NCBI GenBank assembly: GCA_003223315.1
Contig: QHYR01000260.1
Coordinates: forward strand, 1-50,395
DNA from: Acidobacteriota bacterium
GTDB taxonomy: Bacteria > Acidobacteriota > Terriglobia > Acidiferrales > UBA7541
Length of the DNA stretch: 50,395 nucleotides
Direction of reading: 5' to 3'
The notes under the pieces are model-generated. The model was not told the DNA's origin. It saw only the letters and a list, made by a program, of their open reading frames with translations, and made no database searches. Below, one piece after another: positions 36,709 through 44,631 of this stretch (positions are counted from its first letter, which is position 1; every line of letters starts with the position of its first letter). The position numbers and the translations under genes were made by a program.

Positions 36709-37023
36709 TCATATCAGAAATTTCAGGCCGATTTTGCAGCCGTTCCCGGTGGAGATTTCCTGAATCCAGCGGACCTGCATCAGTGTGGGGATACCCACGG
36801 CAGTATCGGAGACGACGATCTCACAGCGAACGAGAGCAAACACGGTCATCGGCTCATCACCCACGAAGCAAATGCCACCCGTACCAATATCCTGAATCCA
36901 GCCTCGGCTGGTAGGTTTGCGCTCTTGCGAAAATTCCAGCAAGGGAAGCTCCTCCCCGCGCATTTCCATCCTGTGAGAAAAGCGCGGATGAAGTCTTCTT
37001 TCCCGACTTGTTCCTCGAATCAC
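36709..37023 (-). CDS. PilZ domain protein (candidate c-di-GMP receptor)
   Basis: About 104 residues from GTG 37023 (AAAGGA 10 nt upstream); TTG 37065 would add 14 residues. The motif RRLHPR supplies R-x-x-x-R, and DIGTGGICF supplies the D-x-x-x-x-G half of the PilZ c-di-GMP site, with Gly in place of the usual Ser. The C-terminal strands IPTLMQVRWIQ and GLKFLI close the six-stranded barrel. PilZ proteins read c-di-GMP to control EPS or motility. It follows the LuxR regulator by 75 bp in the middle of the EPS cluster, so regulation of export or synthesis is plausible. Confidence 0.75.
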   Translation of the reverse strand: MIRGTSRERRLHPRFSHRMEMRGEELPLLEFSQERKPTSRGWIQDIGTGGICFVGDEPMTVFALVRCEIVVSDTAVGIPTLMQVRWIQEISTGNGCKIGLKFLI

Positions 37024-37098
37024 GCGAGGAAGATCCTTTATGCAACCGGACCATCTCGATGGCAAGGATCTGCGACGGCAAGGGAATTCGAGTCACAA

Positions 37099-37812
37099 TC
37101 AGAGTCTGGCCGCCACGGTTTTCCCCAAGATTGCGCACCGGGTGGACACTCCCATTTTGATCATGACCAACCGCAGAAAGGCCTTAACGGTGTTGGGGCT
37201 AATACTCATTCTATTTGCGATCTCTTTACTGGTAAGACCTTGCAACAAAAACGCTAATGCCTCCCTTTCCCGGCATGTGAGGTTAAACTGCTCGGACACT
37301 TGAGATACCTGGACCGAACCTGAAGGTCCTCTTTCAAGCAAGAGGGCCATGATTGGATGGGAGGGACCCTTGGAATGGTAATCCAGGGAAAAAGCCCGGC
37401 AGTGATAGCGCCTCCTTCCCGAACTAAACTCGGTCACAAAGGCAATTTCACCGGACACTTGGTGGCTAATCAAGCCAGATCGAATCCTTTCGGCTAAGAG
37501 AACGCCCAGATGCCTTCCATTCCTGGGAATATTTGGGTAAGTCGGATAAGAGAGGATCTGGACGGCCTCGGGATTAAATGAGAGGGGAAGCAGAGAGGAG
37601 TTCATCACGACCAACCCAACCCCTGGCGCGACTCCAGGCACATTCTTCTCTGCCGGCGGCTGGTCTGCTTCGCGACCCGAATCTCCATTCGGCCTTACGG
37701 TATGGAGAAGGGTCCGCAAGTCTGCTTTCTGCATGGCGTTCGGCCGTGGATCTGCGTTGAGGTGCGGGCGTTGCGCAACCGATGTGAACGAACGGTCAAC
37801 GTGCATCGTCAT
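37099..37812 (-). CDS. LuxR-type transcriptional regulator with PAS-like sensor
   Basis: 237 residues, ATG 37812 or 37806, with a GGGGG stretch upstream. The C-terminal ~62 residues are a LuxR/GerE helix-turn-helix (NLTCREREALAFLLQG, LTSKEIANRMSISPNTVKA). The N-terminal part (GLVVMNSSLLPLSFNPEA, about 65-82) has a PAS-like character and no response-regulator receiver or autoinducer domain. It is probably a one-component regulator of the EPS or island genes. Its first 17 bp overlap the FN3 lipoprotein gene. Confidence 0.8.
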   Translation of the reverse strand: MTMHVDRSFTSVAQRPHLNADPRPNAMQKADLRTLLHTVRPNGDSGREADQPPAEKNVPGVAPGVGLVVMNSSLLPLSFNPEAVQILSYPTYPNIPRNGRHLGVLLAERIRSGLISHQVSGEIAFVTEFSSGRRRYHCRAFSLDYHSKGPSHPIMALLLERGPSGSVQVSQVSEQFNLTCREREALAFLLQGLTSKEIANRMSISPNTVKAFLRLVMIKMGVSTRCAILGKTVAARL

Positions 37813-38296
37813 ACCCCCGCTGCAGCTTTTTTAGGCCCCATTTTCCGACCACTCCCAAACTGCCAAGAAACGTGTTTGCAGGAACCGCTGCGGAAACTTC
37901 CCCCGAGGGCACGCTCTGGACGTTTTTCGAATTCACTGCTTTCACTATATAGAAATAGGTTTGCCCCGGTTGGACTGTGCTATCAGTGTACCTGGTTACA
38001 GCTACCGGAGAAGAATTCAGTTTCGTGTACGGTCCGCCGGACTGCGTGCCCCGGTAGACATTGTAGCCAACCACGGCGGACGGACTGGGATCCCAAGACA
38101 AGTTAGCCATGTGGGCCGTGTTGGCAGAATTACAGCCGACCAAGCCTGTGATTATCGCCGCCGCAAGAATAATGGAGGTCTGGCCACAAAGGACTCGCCG
38201 TGAGCGGTGCTGAGGAACAGGCTCGCCCACGCAGTCCCAACGGGAATTGCCACGTGAGGCTAAGACAAGGATGCCGGATGGAGACCCGCATGCCAT
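37796..38296 (-). CDS. Small fibronectin type III lipoprotein
   Basis: 166 residues from ATG 38296, which overlaps the aminotransferase gene by 37 bp; a start at GTG 38230 gives a more normal signal peptide. The hydrophobic stretch IILAAAIITGLVGC contains a lipobox (LVGC), so the mature protein should start at that Cys and be lipid-anchored. An FN3 domain follows (ANLSWDPSPSAVVGYNVYRG, then YFYIVKAVNSKNVQS). It has no enzyme motif and may mediate surface binding. Its stop lies inside the LuxR gene start. Confidence 0.72.
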   Translation of the reverse strand: MACGSPSGILVLASRGNSRWDCVGEPVPQHRSRRVLCGQTSIILAAAIITGLVGCNSANTAHMANLSWDPSPSAVVGYNVYRGTQSGGPYTKLNSSPVAVTRYTDSTVQPGQTYFYIVKAVNSKNVQSVPSGEVSAAVPANTFLGSLGVVGKWGLKKLQRGYDDAR

Positions 38297-39501
38297 CGAC
38301 TTATATCCTGGATGGAAAATAGCTCCGACACCTTCTCGACAATTCGTTCTTGCTCATGAAGTTCGAGGTTAGGATACATTGGCAACGAAAGAATTTCCGA
38401 TGCAGCTTTTTCTGATACGGGGAAACTCCCTTGCTTATAGCCGAGACCCACATAGGCTTTCTGCAGATGGATTGGCGTGGGGTAATGAATTTGGCTCGCG
38501 ATATTGGCTTGAGCGAGATGCGCTTGGAGCTGATCGCGGTTTTGAACTCGGATCACATATAGGTGATACACACCCCTCGCCCAGGAAGGCTCGTACGGCA
38601 CAGTGACAACATCGGCTTGCGAACTGAGCAGTTCCTTATAGTGGCGCGCCTTCTCGCGGCGCTTTCGGTTCCAATCCGGCAGGTGATGGAGCTTGGTCCG
38701 CAAAATTGCGGCTTGGATCGCGTCGAGCCGGCCGTTGTAGCCCTCGAGCTCATGATGATATTTCTGGCGCTGCCCGTGATCACGCAGCATCCTGATTTTG
38801 TCAGTCGATGCCTCATCGTTTGTGGTGACGGCACCAGCCTCACCGCACGCGCCTAGATTCTTCCCAGGGTAAAAGCTGAACGCGGCGGCCCGCCCCATGG
38901 AGCCGGCTTTGCGCCACCGGTTTTCAACCGATGAGAAATACTCCGCGCCGTGCGCCTGACACGCATCTTCGATCACGATCAGGTTGTAACGCGCCGCCAG
39001 CTCCAAGATGGGGTCCATGTCCGCGGTCTGACCGTAGAGATGGACCGGTATCACTGCTGTGACCGGACGGCGATGAACCCGCTGAATGGTTCGTCCTGAC
39101 TTTTCGTCGAAGACGCACGCCGTCTCCAAATACTGCCGTAGTTTTTCAGGGTCCATCGTATAGGTCTGCGCGTCAATATCGACGAAATCCGGACGGCCGC
39201 CCGCTTGAGAGATGGCCTCCGCAGTAGCAATAAACGTGAGCGGCACGGTCAAGACGATGTCACCTGCTTGAACACCGGAGGCGATTAAAGCAAAGCGCAA
39301 GGCATCGGTTCCGCTGCCGACTCCGATGCAATATTTTGTATCGCAAAACTGAGCGTATTCGCGCTCGAATTCATCCACCATGGGGCCGCCCACGAAGCAG
39401 CCAGTTTCAAGCGCGCTCTTGAAAACCGCGACGAGCTCCGACTCGAGCTCCCGATGGGGCGTCCGCAAATCAACAAAGAGGATCCTACCGTTCTGTGTCA
39501 T
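38260..39501 (-). CDS. wbpE: DegT/DnrJ/EryC1/StrS aminotransferase (WbpE-like)
   Basis: 413 residues. The PLP lysine lies in SFYPGKNLGACGEAG (about 210-224), preceded by VIEDACQAHGA (Asp of the PLP site). The start ATG 39501 overlaps the acetyltransferase stop as ATGA. In the WbpB/WbpE/WbpD pathway this enzyme aminates a 3-keto-UDP-GlcNAcA to the 3-amino sugar. The gene order oxidoreductase, acetyltransferase, aminotransferase with tight overlaps supports that role, though the aminotransferase could act on another keto sugar. Full length for the family. Confidence 0.85.
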   Translation of the reverse strand: MTQNGRILFVDLRTPHRELESELVAVFKSALETGCFVGGPMVDEFEREYAQFCDTKYCIGVGSGTDALRFALIASGVQAGDIVLTVPLTFIATAEAISQAGGRPDFVDIDAQTYTMDPEKLRQYLETACVFDEKSGRTIQRVHRRPVTAVIPVHLYGQTADMDPILELAARYNLIVIEDACQAHGAEYFSSVENRWRKAGSMGRAAAFSFYPGKNLGACGEAGAVTTNDEASTDKIRMLRDHGQRQKYHHELEGYNGRLDAIQAAILRTKLHHLPDWNRKRREKARHYKELLSSQADVVTVPYEPSWARGVYHLYVIRVQNRDQLQAHLAQANIASQIHYPTPIHLQKAYVGLGYKQGSFPVSEKAASEILSLPMYPNLELHEQERIVEKVSELFSIQDISRWHAGLHPASLS

Positions 39502-39995
39502 CGGGCTAATTCCGCCTCGAGTCTAATTTCCCGAAGAAGCTTTGCCGGGTTACCGGCGACGATAACGTTCGGGGGAACATCCCGGGTCACCACGCTACCC
39601 GCTCCCACAATCGCCCCTTCGCCAATTGTGACATTCGACAAAATCGTCGTTCCCGAACCGATCGAGGCCCCTTTCTTTATTAGGGTGTGTTCTAGCTGCC
39701 AGTCCTTTTCCGTTTGCAACTGCCCATCGGAAGTTGTGGCCCGAGGATAAGAGTCATTAATGAAGGTGACAGAGTGACCGATGAAAACGTTATCTTCGAT
39801 TGTTACGCCCTCGCAAATAAAGGTATGGCTTGAGATCTTGCAGTTTTTGCCGATCTTGGCGTTTTTCTGAATTTCCACGAAGGCGCCGATCTTGGTCTTC
39901 TCGCCGATCTCGCACCCATAAAGGTTGATGAACTTGGAAAGTCGGACGCCGTCTCCAAGCTTTACCTCAGGCGCGATGCATTGATATTCCGTCAT
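39498..39995 (-). CDS. wbpD: Hexapeptide-repeat N-acetyltransferase (WbpD/WlbB-like)
   Basis: 165 residues of left-handed beta-helix hexapeptide repeats (KIGKNCKISSHTFICEGVTI is one run), with the family motif VFIGHSVTFINDSYPRA (about 80-96) supplying the catalytic His region. It N-acetylates the 3-amino group to give UDP-2,3-diacetamido-2,3-dideoxy-glucuronate. Both ends overlap neighbours by four bases (ATGA), so stoichiometric translation with the oxidoreductase and aminotransferase is likely. A trimeric cytoplasmic enzyme in known relatives. Confidence 0.88.
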   Translation of the reverse strand: MTEYQCIAPEVKLGDGVRLSKFINLYGCEIGEKTKIGAFVEIQKNAKIGKNCKISSHTFICEGVTIEDNVFIGHSVTFINDSYPRATTSDGQLQTEKDWQLEHTLIKKGASIGSGTTILSNVTIGEGAIVGAGSVVTRDVPPNVIVAGNPAKLLREIRLEAELAR

Positions 39996-41053
39996 AGCCG
40001 GATGATCTTGCCTTTCTGTTCGAGCGAACGGTCAGCAGCTTCCAGCATGCGCACGACATGCAATCCCGCAACTCCGTCGTTGAACGGTTTTTTGTCATTT
40101 AGGATACAGTCGATAAAATAAGCGGCTTCGATCTTCAGCGCCTCCGTTTGCTCGACTCTCGGCGCCCACATATCGCCCGAGCGATAGCTCACGAGCAACT
40201 TGTAGACGTCGCCGCTCTTCTCCACGCCCTTGTCGTAGATCTTGATCTTCTCGTCCGCTTCGAGATCATTCCATACCAGCATTTTCTTTTCTCCACCGAT
40301 CAGCGTCGTGCGCACCTTCACGGGCGAGAGCCAATTGACATTGATGTGGCCGATCATGTTGTTGGGATAGTAGAGCGTTAGAAAAGCGACGTCGGCCACT
40401 CCGTTCAAGTGCCGCTCGCCCGTAGCCACTACAGCCTCCGGCTTCTCCTTGATCAAGTAGTCCATGATCGAGAGGTCGTGCGGGGCAAGGTCCCAGATCA
40501 CGTTCACGTCGTGCTGAAACAGACCGAGGTTCACGCGCGTCGAGTCGTAGTAATAGAGCTCGCCGAGAGTGCCATCGCCGATGAGTTGTCGAATGCGGCG
40601 GACCGCTCCAGTAAATAAGAACGTGTGATCCACCATGATTTTTAGGTGCTTCCGTTCGGCCAGCTCGATCAGCTCTTCGGCCTGAGCCGTTGTGCGGGTA
40701 AACGGCTTCTCCACAAACACGTGCTTACCATTCTCCAGCGCCGCCTTCGCCAACTCGTAGTGAGTCCAGACAGGCGTGACGATCGCTGCAACATCAATAT
40801 CGGCCGCTTCGAGCAGATCAGCCCAATTTTCAGTTACGGGCACGTCCGGATGCGCCTGGCGGGCTCGCTGAAGGGATTTGACACTCTTGTCGCAGACCGC
40901 AACCACCCGAGATCGCTCCTGCGTGTGGAAATTCCGAACAATGTTTGGTCCCCAATAGCCATAACCGATCACGCCCACCCGGACAAAGTCTTCCCCTTGA
41001 CTATTCTCAGGAGCAGCGCCCGCAAAAGAATCAATCCGTAGACCTGTGGCCAT
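39992..41053 (-). CDS. wbpB: Gfo/Idh/MocA oxidoreductase (WbpB/WlbA-like)
   Basis: 353 residues from ATG 41053 (AAGG 8 nt upstream); GTG 41068 is an alternative. NAD loop VGVIGYGYWGPNIVRNF (about 25-41), EKPFTRTTAQAEELI (about 108-122), and the catalytic Lys in that EKP motif. In the diacetamido-uronate pathway this step oxidises C3 of UDP-GlcNAcA. The stop overlaps the acetyltransferase start (ATGA). The required UDP-GlcNAc 6-dehydrogenase (WbpA) was not found in the window; the only nucleotide-sugar 6-dehydrogenase is AlgD-like. Confidence 0.82.
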   Translation of the reverse strand: MATGLRIDSFAGAAPENSQGEDFVRVGVIGYGYWGPNIVRNFHTQERSRVVAVCDKSVKSLQRARQAHPDVPVTENWADLLEAADIDVAAIVTPVWTHYELAKAALENGKHVFVEKPFTRTTAQAEELIELAERKHLKIMVDHTFLFTGAVRRIRQLIGDGTLGELYYYDSTRVNLGLFQHDVNVIWDLAPHDLSIMDYLIKEKPEAVVATGERHLNGVADVAFLTLYYPNNMIGHINVNWLSPVKVRTTLIGGEKKMLVWNDLEADEKIKIYDKGVEKSGDVYKLLVSYRSGDMWAPRVEQTEALKIEAAYFIDCILNDKKPFNDGVAGLHVVRMLEAADRSLEQKGKIIRL

Positions 41054-41154
41054 CCTCTCCACCTTCACTTTTGGGGTCTGACAACGGGGACGAAATCGCG
41101 AGCGATCGCCAGCCGATTATTTCGTGCCTATATCTCCGTGCGCCTGAGTGCCGG

Positions 41155-42324
41155 TCAAGCGCAGTCGCCGCTAAACATGGCCCACGGGGTCGCCAAGAGG
41201 ATCTTGAGGTCCAGCCAGAGCGACCATTTTTGAGAGTAGCGCAAATCCAGGCGAACCATCTCGTCAAATCGTGTGCGGTTACGCCCGCTCACTTGCCACA
41301 GACCCGTAACACCGGGTTTCAATTCCAGAACTCTTCTTCTATGCCAAACGTCATAGACCTCAAACTCGTAGGGGACCGGGGGACGAGGGCCGACGAGAGA
41401 CATCTCCCCGCGAAGGACGTTCCAAAACTGCGGAAATTCGTCGAGGCTGGTCTTGCGCAAGATGCGTCCAATCGGGGTAACGCGCGGATCGCCCGTGATT
41501 TTGTAAAGGGCCTTTTGGGAATCGCCTGCATGAGCCGACTGAGCATTTCCGGCGATGAATTGCTGGACATACTCACGGTGAATTTTAGCGTCACAGTCCG
41601 TGTACATGGTGCGAAATTTCAGGCATTTGAAGCGCGCACCGAACTGCCCTAGCCGCTCCTGCTCATAGAGAACTGGCCCTTTCGAAGTGAGCTTTACGAG
41701 AAGAGCAATCGCCGCCAGGAAGGGGAGAGCGAGGAACAACAGCGCGGTGCTCCCGGCAACATCGATGACGCGCTTGAGCGCCAAATGAACGCGCTTCTTT
41801 GCCAACCGAGGCTGCAACTCCGGGTAAAGTTTGGAATCGCCAATCCAGCCCGCATTATCTCGATCCCAATCTTCCGGGAAGATATGTCCAGTGATAGCAA
41901 GTTTCGAAATACCGTCCCTCCCGACGGTTTCGAGTAAAGCCGACACAACTTTTTTACGCAGGCTTTGAGCGACTGCCACCTTTTCAGTTTGGTTAATTTC
42001 CGTAAAAATAATGCCCAACGTTACGGACTCTCGATACCACCCAATTAGGTCAGATTCCCGCGTGTTTGACACTAAAGTCGAAACGGCCCGCTGGAGAACG
42101 CGCCGGTCCGGATCGCTTTGAGTATTCGAATGAACGAGCACCAGCACGAAGGGCCGGCGAGACCGTTCTGCACGGTGCCGTTCGACCAGCAGGACATTCT
42201 GAAAGACCTCTTCCCCAAAAATCCCAGGCCGGCTGACAAGTCCATTCGCTACGGCAGAAGCTCTGCTCGAATTTGCCAGGCGAGGCTTGAAACCAATCAA
42301 AGAAGCAATTGTGTAGTCCGCCAT
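41155..42324 (-). CDS. Undecaprenyl-phosphate sugar phosphotransferase with GGDEF-like N-terminal domain
   Basis: 389 residues. The C-terminal ~200 residues are a bacterial sugar transferase: a membrane helix in [19 protein letters not shown] (about 184-202), [22 protein letters not shown], then the Asp-Glu catalytic dyad in [20 protein letters not shown] (about 298-317). It moves a sugar-1-phosphate from a nucleotide sugar to undecaprenyl phosphate, starting the repeat unit. Unlike WcaJ/WbaP there is no multi-helix N-terminus; residues about 38-140 look like a degenerate nucleotide-cyclase/GGDEF fold without the GGDEF motif. ATG 42324 lies 100 bp after the NusG remnant. It is the only such transferase in the window. 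Confidence 0.87.
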   Translation of the reverse strand: MADYTIASLIGFKPRLANSSRASAVANGLVSRPGIFGEEVFQNVLLVERHRAERSRRPFVLVLVHSNTQSDPDRRVLQRAVSTLVSNTRESDLIGWYRESVTLGIIFTEINQTEKVAVAQSLRKKVVSALLETVGRDGISKLAITGHIFPEDWDRDNAGWIGDSKLYPELQPRLAKKRVHLALKRVIDVAGSTALLFLALPFLAAIALLVKLTSKGPVLYEQERLGQFGARFKCLKFRTMYTDCDAKIHREYVQQFIAGNAQSAHAGDSQKALYKITGDPRVTPIGRILRKTSLDEFPQFWNVLRGEMSLVGPRPPVPYEFEVYDVWHRRRVLELKPGVTGLWQVSGRNRTRFDEMVRLDLRYSQKWSLWLDLKILLATPWAMFSGDCA

Positions 42325-42424
42325 TCGCTATGATCCAGTTTGACTTAGGCCGACTCTGAACCCGCAGGGAACATGTAGAGGTGCGTGCGCCTGTAGCTAT
42401 GCGCAATTAACTTGCAAAAAATAA

Positions 42425-42679
42425 CTAGCTGTCGCGGAAAGGTGCTTTACCAGCGAGATCAAGTAGGAGGGTACGCCACTTATGAGTGTTCAACTGCCGC
42501 TTTACCGGCTCTCCTTTGTAGAAAATCAGTCCGAGGACACGTTCATAGCCCTTACCACGCAGCATCGCTGCAACGAAATGCTCATACCTGGACCTGGTTT
42601 GAAGCGCGAACCACGGGTAGTTATCGGCTACTGCTTTCATTTCGGCTCCAGAGGTAGTCAGTCGATTTGCTTGTCTCAT
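42425..42679 (-). pseudogene. Decayed NusG/RfaH-like antiterminator gene
   Basis: The first ~40 residues match the intact NusG-like protein at 48526-49254 (PWFALQTRSRYEHFVAAMLR versus PWLAVQTRSRYENFAASHLR), the conserved start of the NusG N-terminal domain. After GKGYE the reading diverges (ERVLGLIFYKGEPVK) and stops at 84 residues, so the rest of the NGN domain and the KOW domain are missing. An ops-like element precedes it at 42690-42712, as for the intact paralogue. It is best read as a duplicated and broken copy in the middle of the export operon. Confidence 0.78.
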
Positions 42680-42689
42680 TCCTGACTGG

Positions 42690-42712
42690 GCAAGCTACCG
42701 CCATGAGAGTCC
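42690..42712 (-). promoter_or_regulatory. ops-like antitermination element, copy 2
   Basis: Minus strand: core GGCGGTAGCTTGC (42702-42690) preceded by GGACTCTCAT. The core matches the enterobacterial RfaH ops consensus GGCGGTAG-C/T-n-T. The 23-bp block differs from the copy at 49288-49310 at two positions. It lies 11 bp before the first ATG of the NusG remnant and in front of the sugar phosphotransferase operon segment. Confidence 0.65.
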
Positions 42713-42853
42713 CCAATTTCGAGTCCTAGACCGCTGAACGACCTAGCAAACCAAATAACTCGGCCCGTTAAATAAGGGAATCTGGGCGCTGGAAAAATAT
42801 AGGCAGGCGCGAACCAAGCGTGCCTTGCGATGACGAAACGGACGGACTGGCCA

Positions 42854-43676
42854 TCATTTCTTGTCCATCCCGTTTCCACCGTAATAGGGATAAGCGCCGT
42901 AGGTCGCCTCTTTTTCTTCGGCGCGGTTCAAAACTACGCCCAGGATTTTTTTCCCCCGAAGCTCCTGCAAAGCTGTGCTAACCACGTCGTATCCCGTCGA
43001 ACCGGCACGGACCACTACGATGACTCCATCGCACCGCCCTGCCAATACGATCGCGTCGGATACGGGCAGGACAGGTGGCGCGTCAATGATGACCCAGTCG
43101 AATAACGCGGCCATTTGCCGCAAGAAACATTCCAAGCGCTCAGTGGACAGCAATTCCGTCGGGTTGCTGACTGCGCTACCCGCGGAGATGAAAAAAAGCT
43201 TACCCTCTGTGTCCGTTTGGATAATTGATGATGCATCGGCCGCCCCTTGGAGGAACTCCGTCAGTCCCGGCGCTCCCGGAACCCCCAGGCATGTGGCGAG
43301 CTTCGGCGCGCGCAGGTCTCCATCCACCAACAACACGTATCGATTGTGCTGCCGCATCATCGCTAAGGCGAGGTTCAACGATACAAAGCTTTTCCCCTCG
43401 GCGGGTAGGCTACTTGTTACCAGCAGCGTGTGGAGAGGCTCATTGTCTCGAAATTCGTACAGCCGTGTACGTAATTTGCTGAACTGCTCGGCACACGAGG
43501 TGAAAGATTTGCTGTTGGAGAACGCACTGTAGGTGGGATCCAGCGTCCAGCCGGGCTTTCTGCAGCGCTGCCACAAATCATTGAGCCCGAGAATGGTTTG
43601 GTTTCGCCTCCCCTGGAAATAGGGCCGGCTCCCGACCGTGCGCAGCTTGCTTCAAAGCCTCATGGATGCGGCTCAT
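42854..43676 (-). CDS. CapB/CpsD-type bacterial tyrosine kinase, frameshifted near its N-terminus
   Basis: ATG 43676 overlaps the stop of the ExeA-like gene (ATGA) and reads MSRIHEALKQAAHG, the usual opening of CpsD/CapB kinases, but meets TGA at 43580-43578 after 32 codons. The rest (WQRCRKPGW onward) is in the next frame, open from a TTG at 43576, down to 42854. That part has Walker A PAEGKSFVSLN, Walker A' VLLVDGDLRAP, Walker B WVIIDAPP, and a C-terminal tyrosine cluster YGAYPYY. BY-kinases phosphorylate their own Tyr tail and partner with GumC/Wzz to control chain length. Either the gene is shifted in this strain, uses stop-restart (TGA then TTG), or one base is wrong. Confidence 0.8.
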
Positions 43677-44626
43677 TGTTCGCTTTCTCCACCGCGGGCC
43701 GGTACCGAGGTGGGCGAGGAACTCAGACCAGTATCACCGAGCATCCCCCGATTTGCGTCCCAGTCTCCGGGATTCCTCTGGTACTTGCGGCTGCTCGGCG
43801 AAGTGTCCGATGCGGCCCTGTCGAGGTCAAAATCCTTTGCCACTGCGGCGACGTGGGCCGCCGAGACGGAGCGCGTTTGATCTGCAAAAGCATGGATGAG
43901 AGCATGCTCACAGAGGATGTTGATCACACGCGGAATTCCTTGCGAGTAGGTGTACACGCTCTCCATGGCTTCGGGAGAAAAGATGGGCTGGCCCTCTGCT
44001 CCCGCAATGAAAAGGCGCTTTACGATATAGCCTTGAGTCTCCTCAGCAGAAAGCGCAGCCGTCTGGCAGCGTATCGTGATTCGCTGTCGAAGCTGTCGAA
44101 GCTGGGTACATTTGAGTTTTTCTTCGAGCTCCGGTTGGCCGGACAAAACAATTTGTAGCAATTTCTCGGTCGACGTCTCGAGGTTGGTGAGGAGACGGAT
44201 TTCTTCCAGTACCGCAACTGAAAGATTTTGCGCCTCGTCCACGATGAGCACCGCCGTCTGTCCAGCGCGAAACCGGTCCAAAAGCCAGTGATTCAGGCGT
44301 GACACTTTCTCGCTCTTCGTGTTCGACTCGCAGGCGATCCCGAAATCAGTCATCAAACAGTCGAACAACCCACCGACACTGAGCCGTGTGTTAAAGATGA
44401 AGGCAGTAACCGCTCGGGCTTGGCGAAGGCCGTCCAGCAACGCGTGGAGCAATGTGGTCTTGCCTGTTCCCACCTCACCCGTCATCAGAATGATCCCGTA
44501 CCGGTTATGGATTCCATACGCTAGACTAGCAAGCGCTTCCTGAGTACTCGGAGTCAGATATAAATACCGAGGGTCTGGATTGACTCGGAATGGGTCTTCT
44601 CGCAGCCCGAAGAACTGTTGATACAT
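43673..44626 (-). CDS. ExeA/GspA-like AAA ATPase of EPS clusters
   Basis: 317 residues from ATG 44626 (MYQQFFGLREDPFRV), 8 nt after GAGG; GTG 44632 is alternative. Walker A GEVGTGKTT (about 50-58) and Walker B VLIVDEAQNL (about 122-131) define the AAA_22/ExeA fold; the N-terminal FFGLREDPF is the class signature. In exosortase/XrtA-type EPS clusters such ATPases sit next to the tyrosine kinase, as here. The role may be export regulation or peptidoglycan-linked assembly. The last ~50 residues are Ser/Pro-rich. The stop overlaps the kinase ATG. Confidence 0.85.
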   Translation of the reverse strand: MYQQFFGLREDPFRVNPDPRYLYLTPSTQEALASLAYGIHNRYGIILMTGEVGTGKTTLLHALLDGLRQARAVTAFIFNTRLSVGGLFDCLMTDFGIACESNTKSEKVSRLNHWLLDRFRAGQTAVLIVDEAQNLSVAVLEEIRLLTNLETSTEKLLQIVLSGQPELEEKLKCTQLRQLRQRITIRCQTAALSAEETQGYIVKRLFIAGAEGQPIFSPEAMESVYTYSQGIPRVINILCEHALIHAFADQTRSVSAAHVAAVAKDFDLDRAASDTSPSSRKYQRNPGDWDANRGMLGDTGLSSSPTSVPARGGESEQ

Positions 44627-44631
44627 TCCCA

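Noticed and set aside
43598-44158. Plus-strand frame of 186 codons opposite the ExeA-like gene
   Set aside because: Antisense to a gene with Walker motifs; no features of its own.
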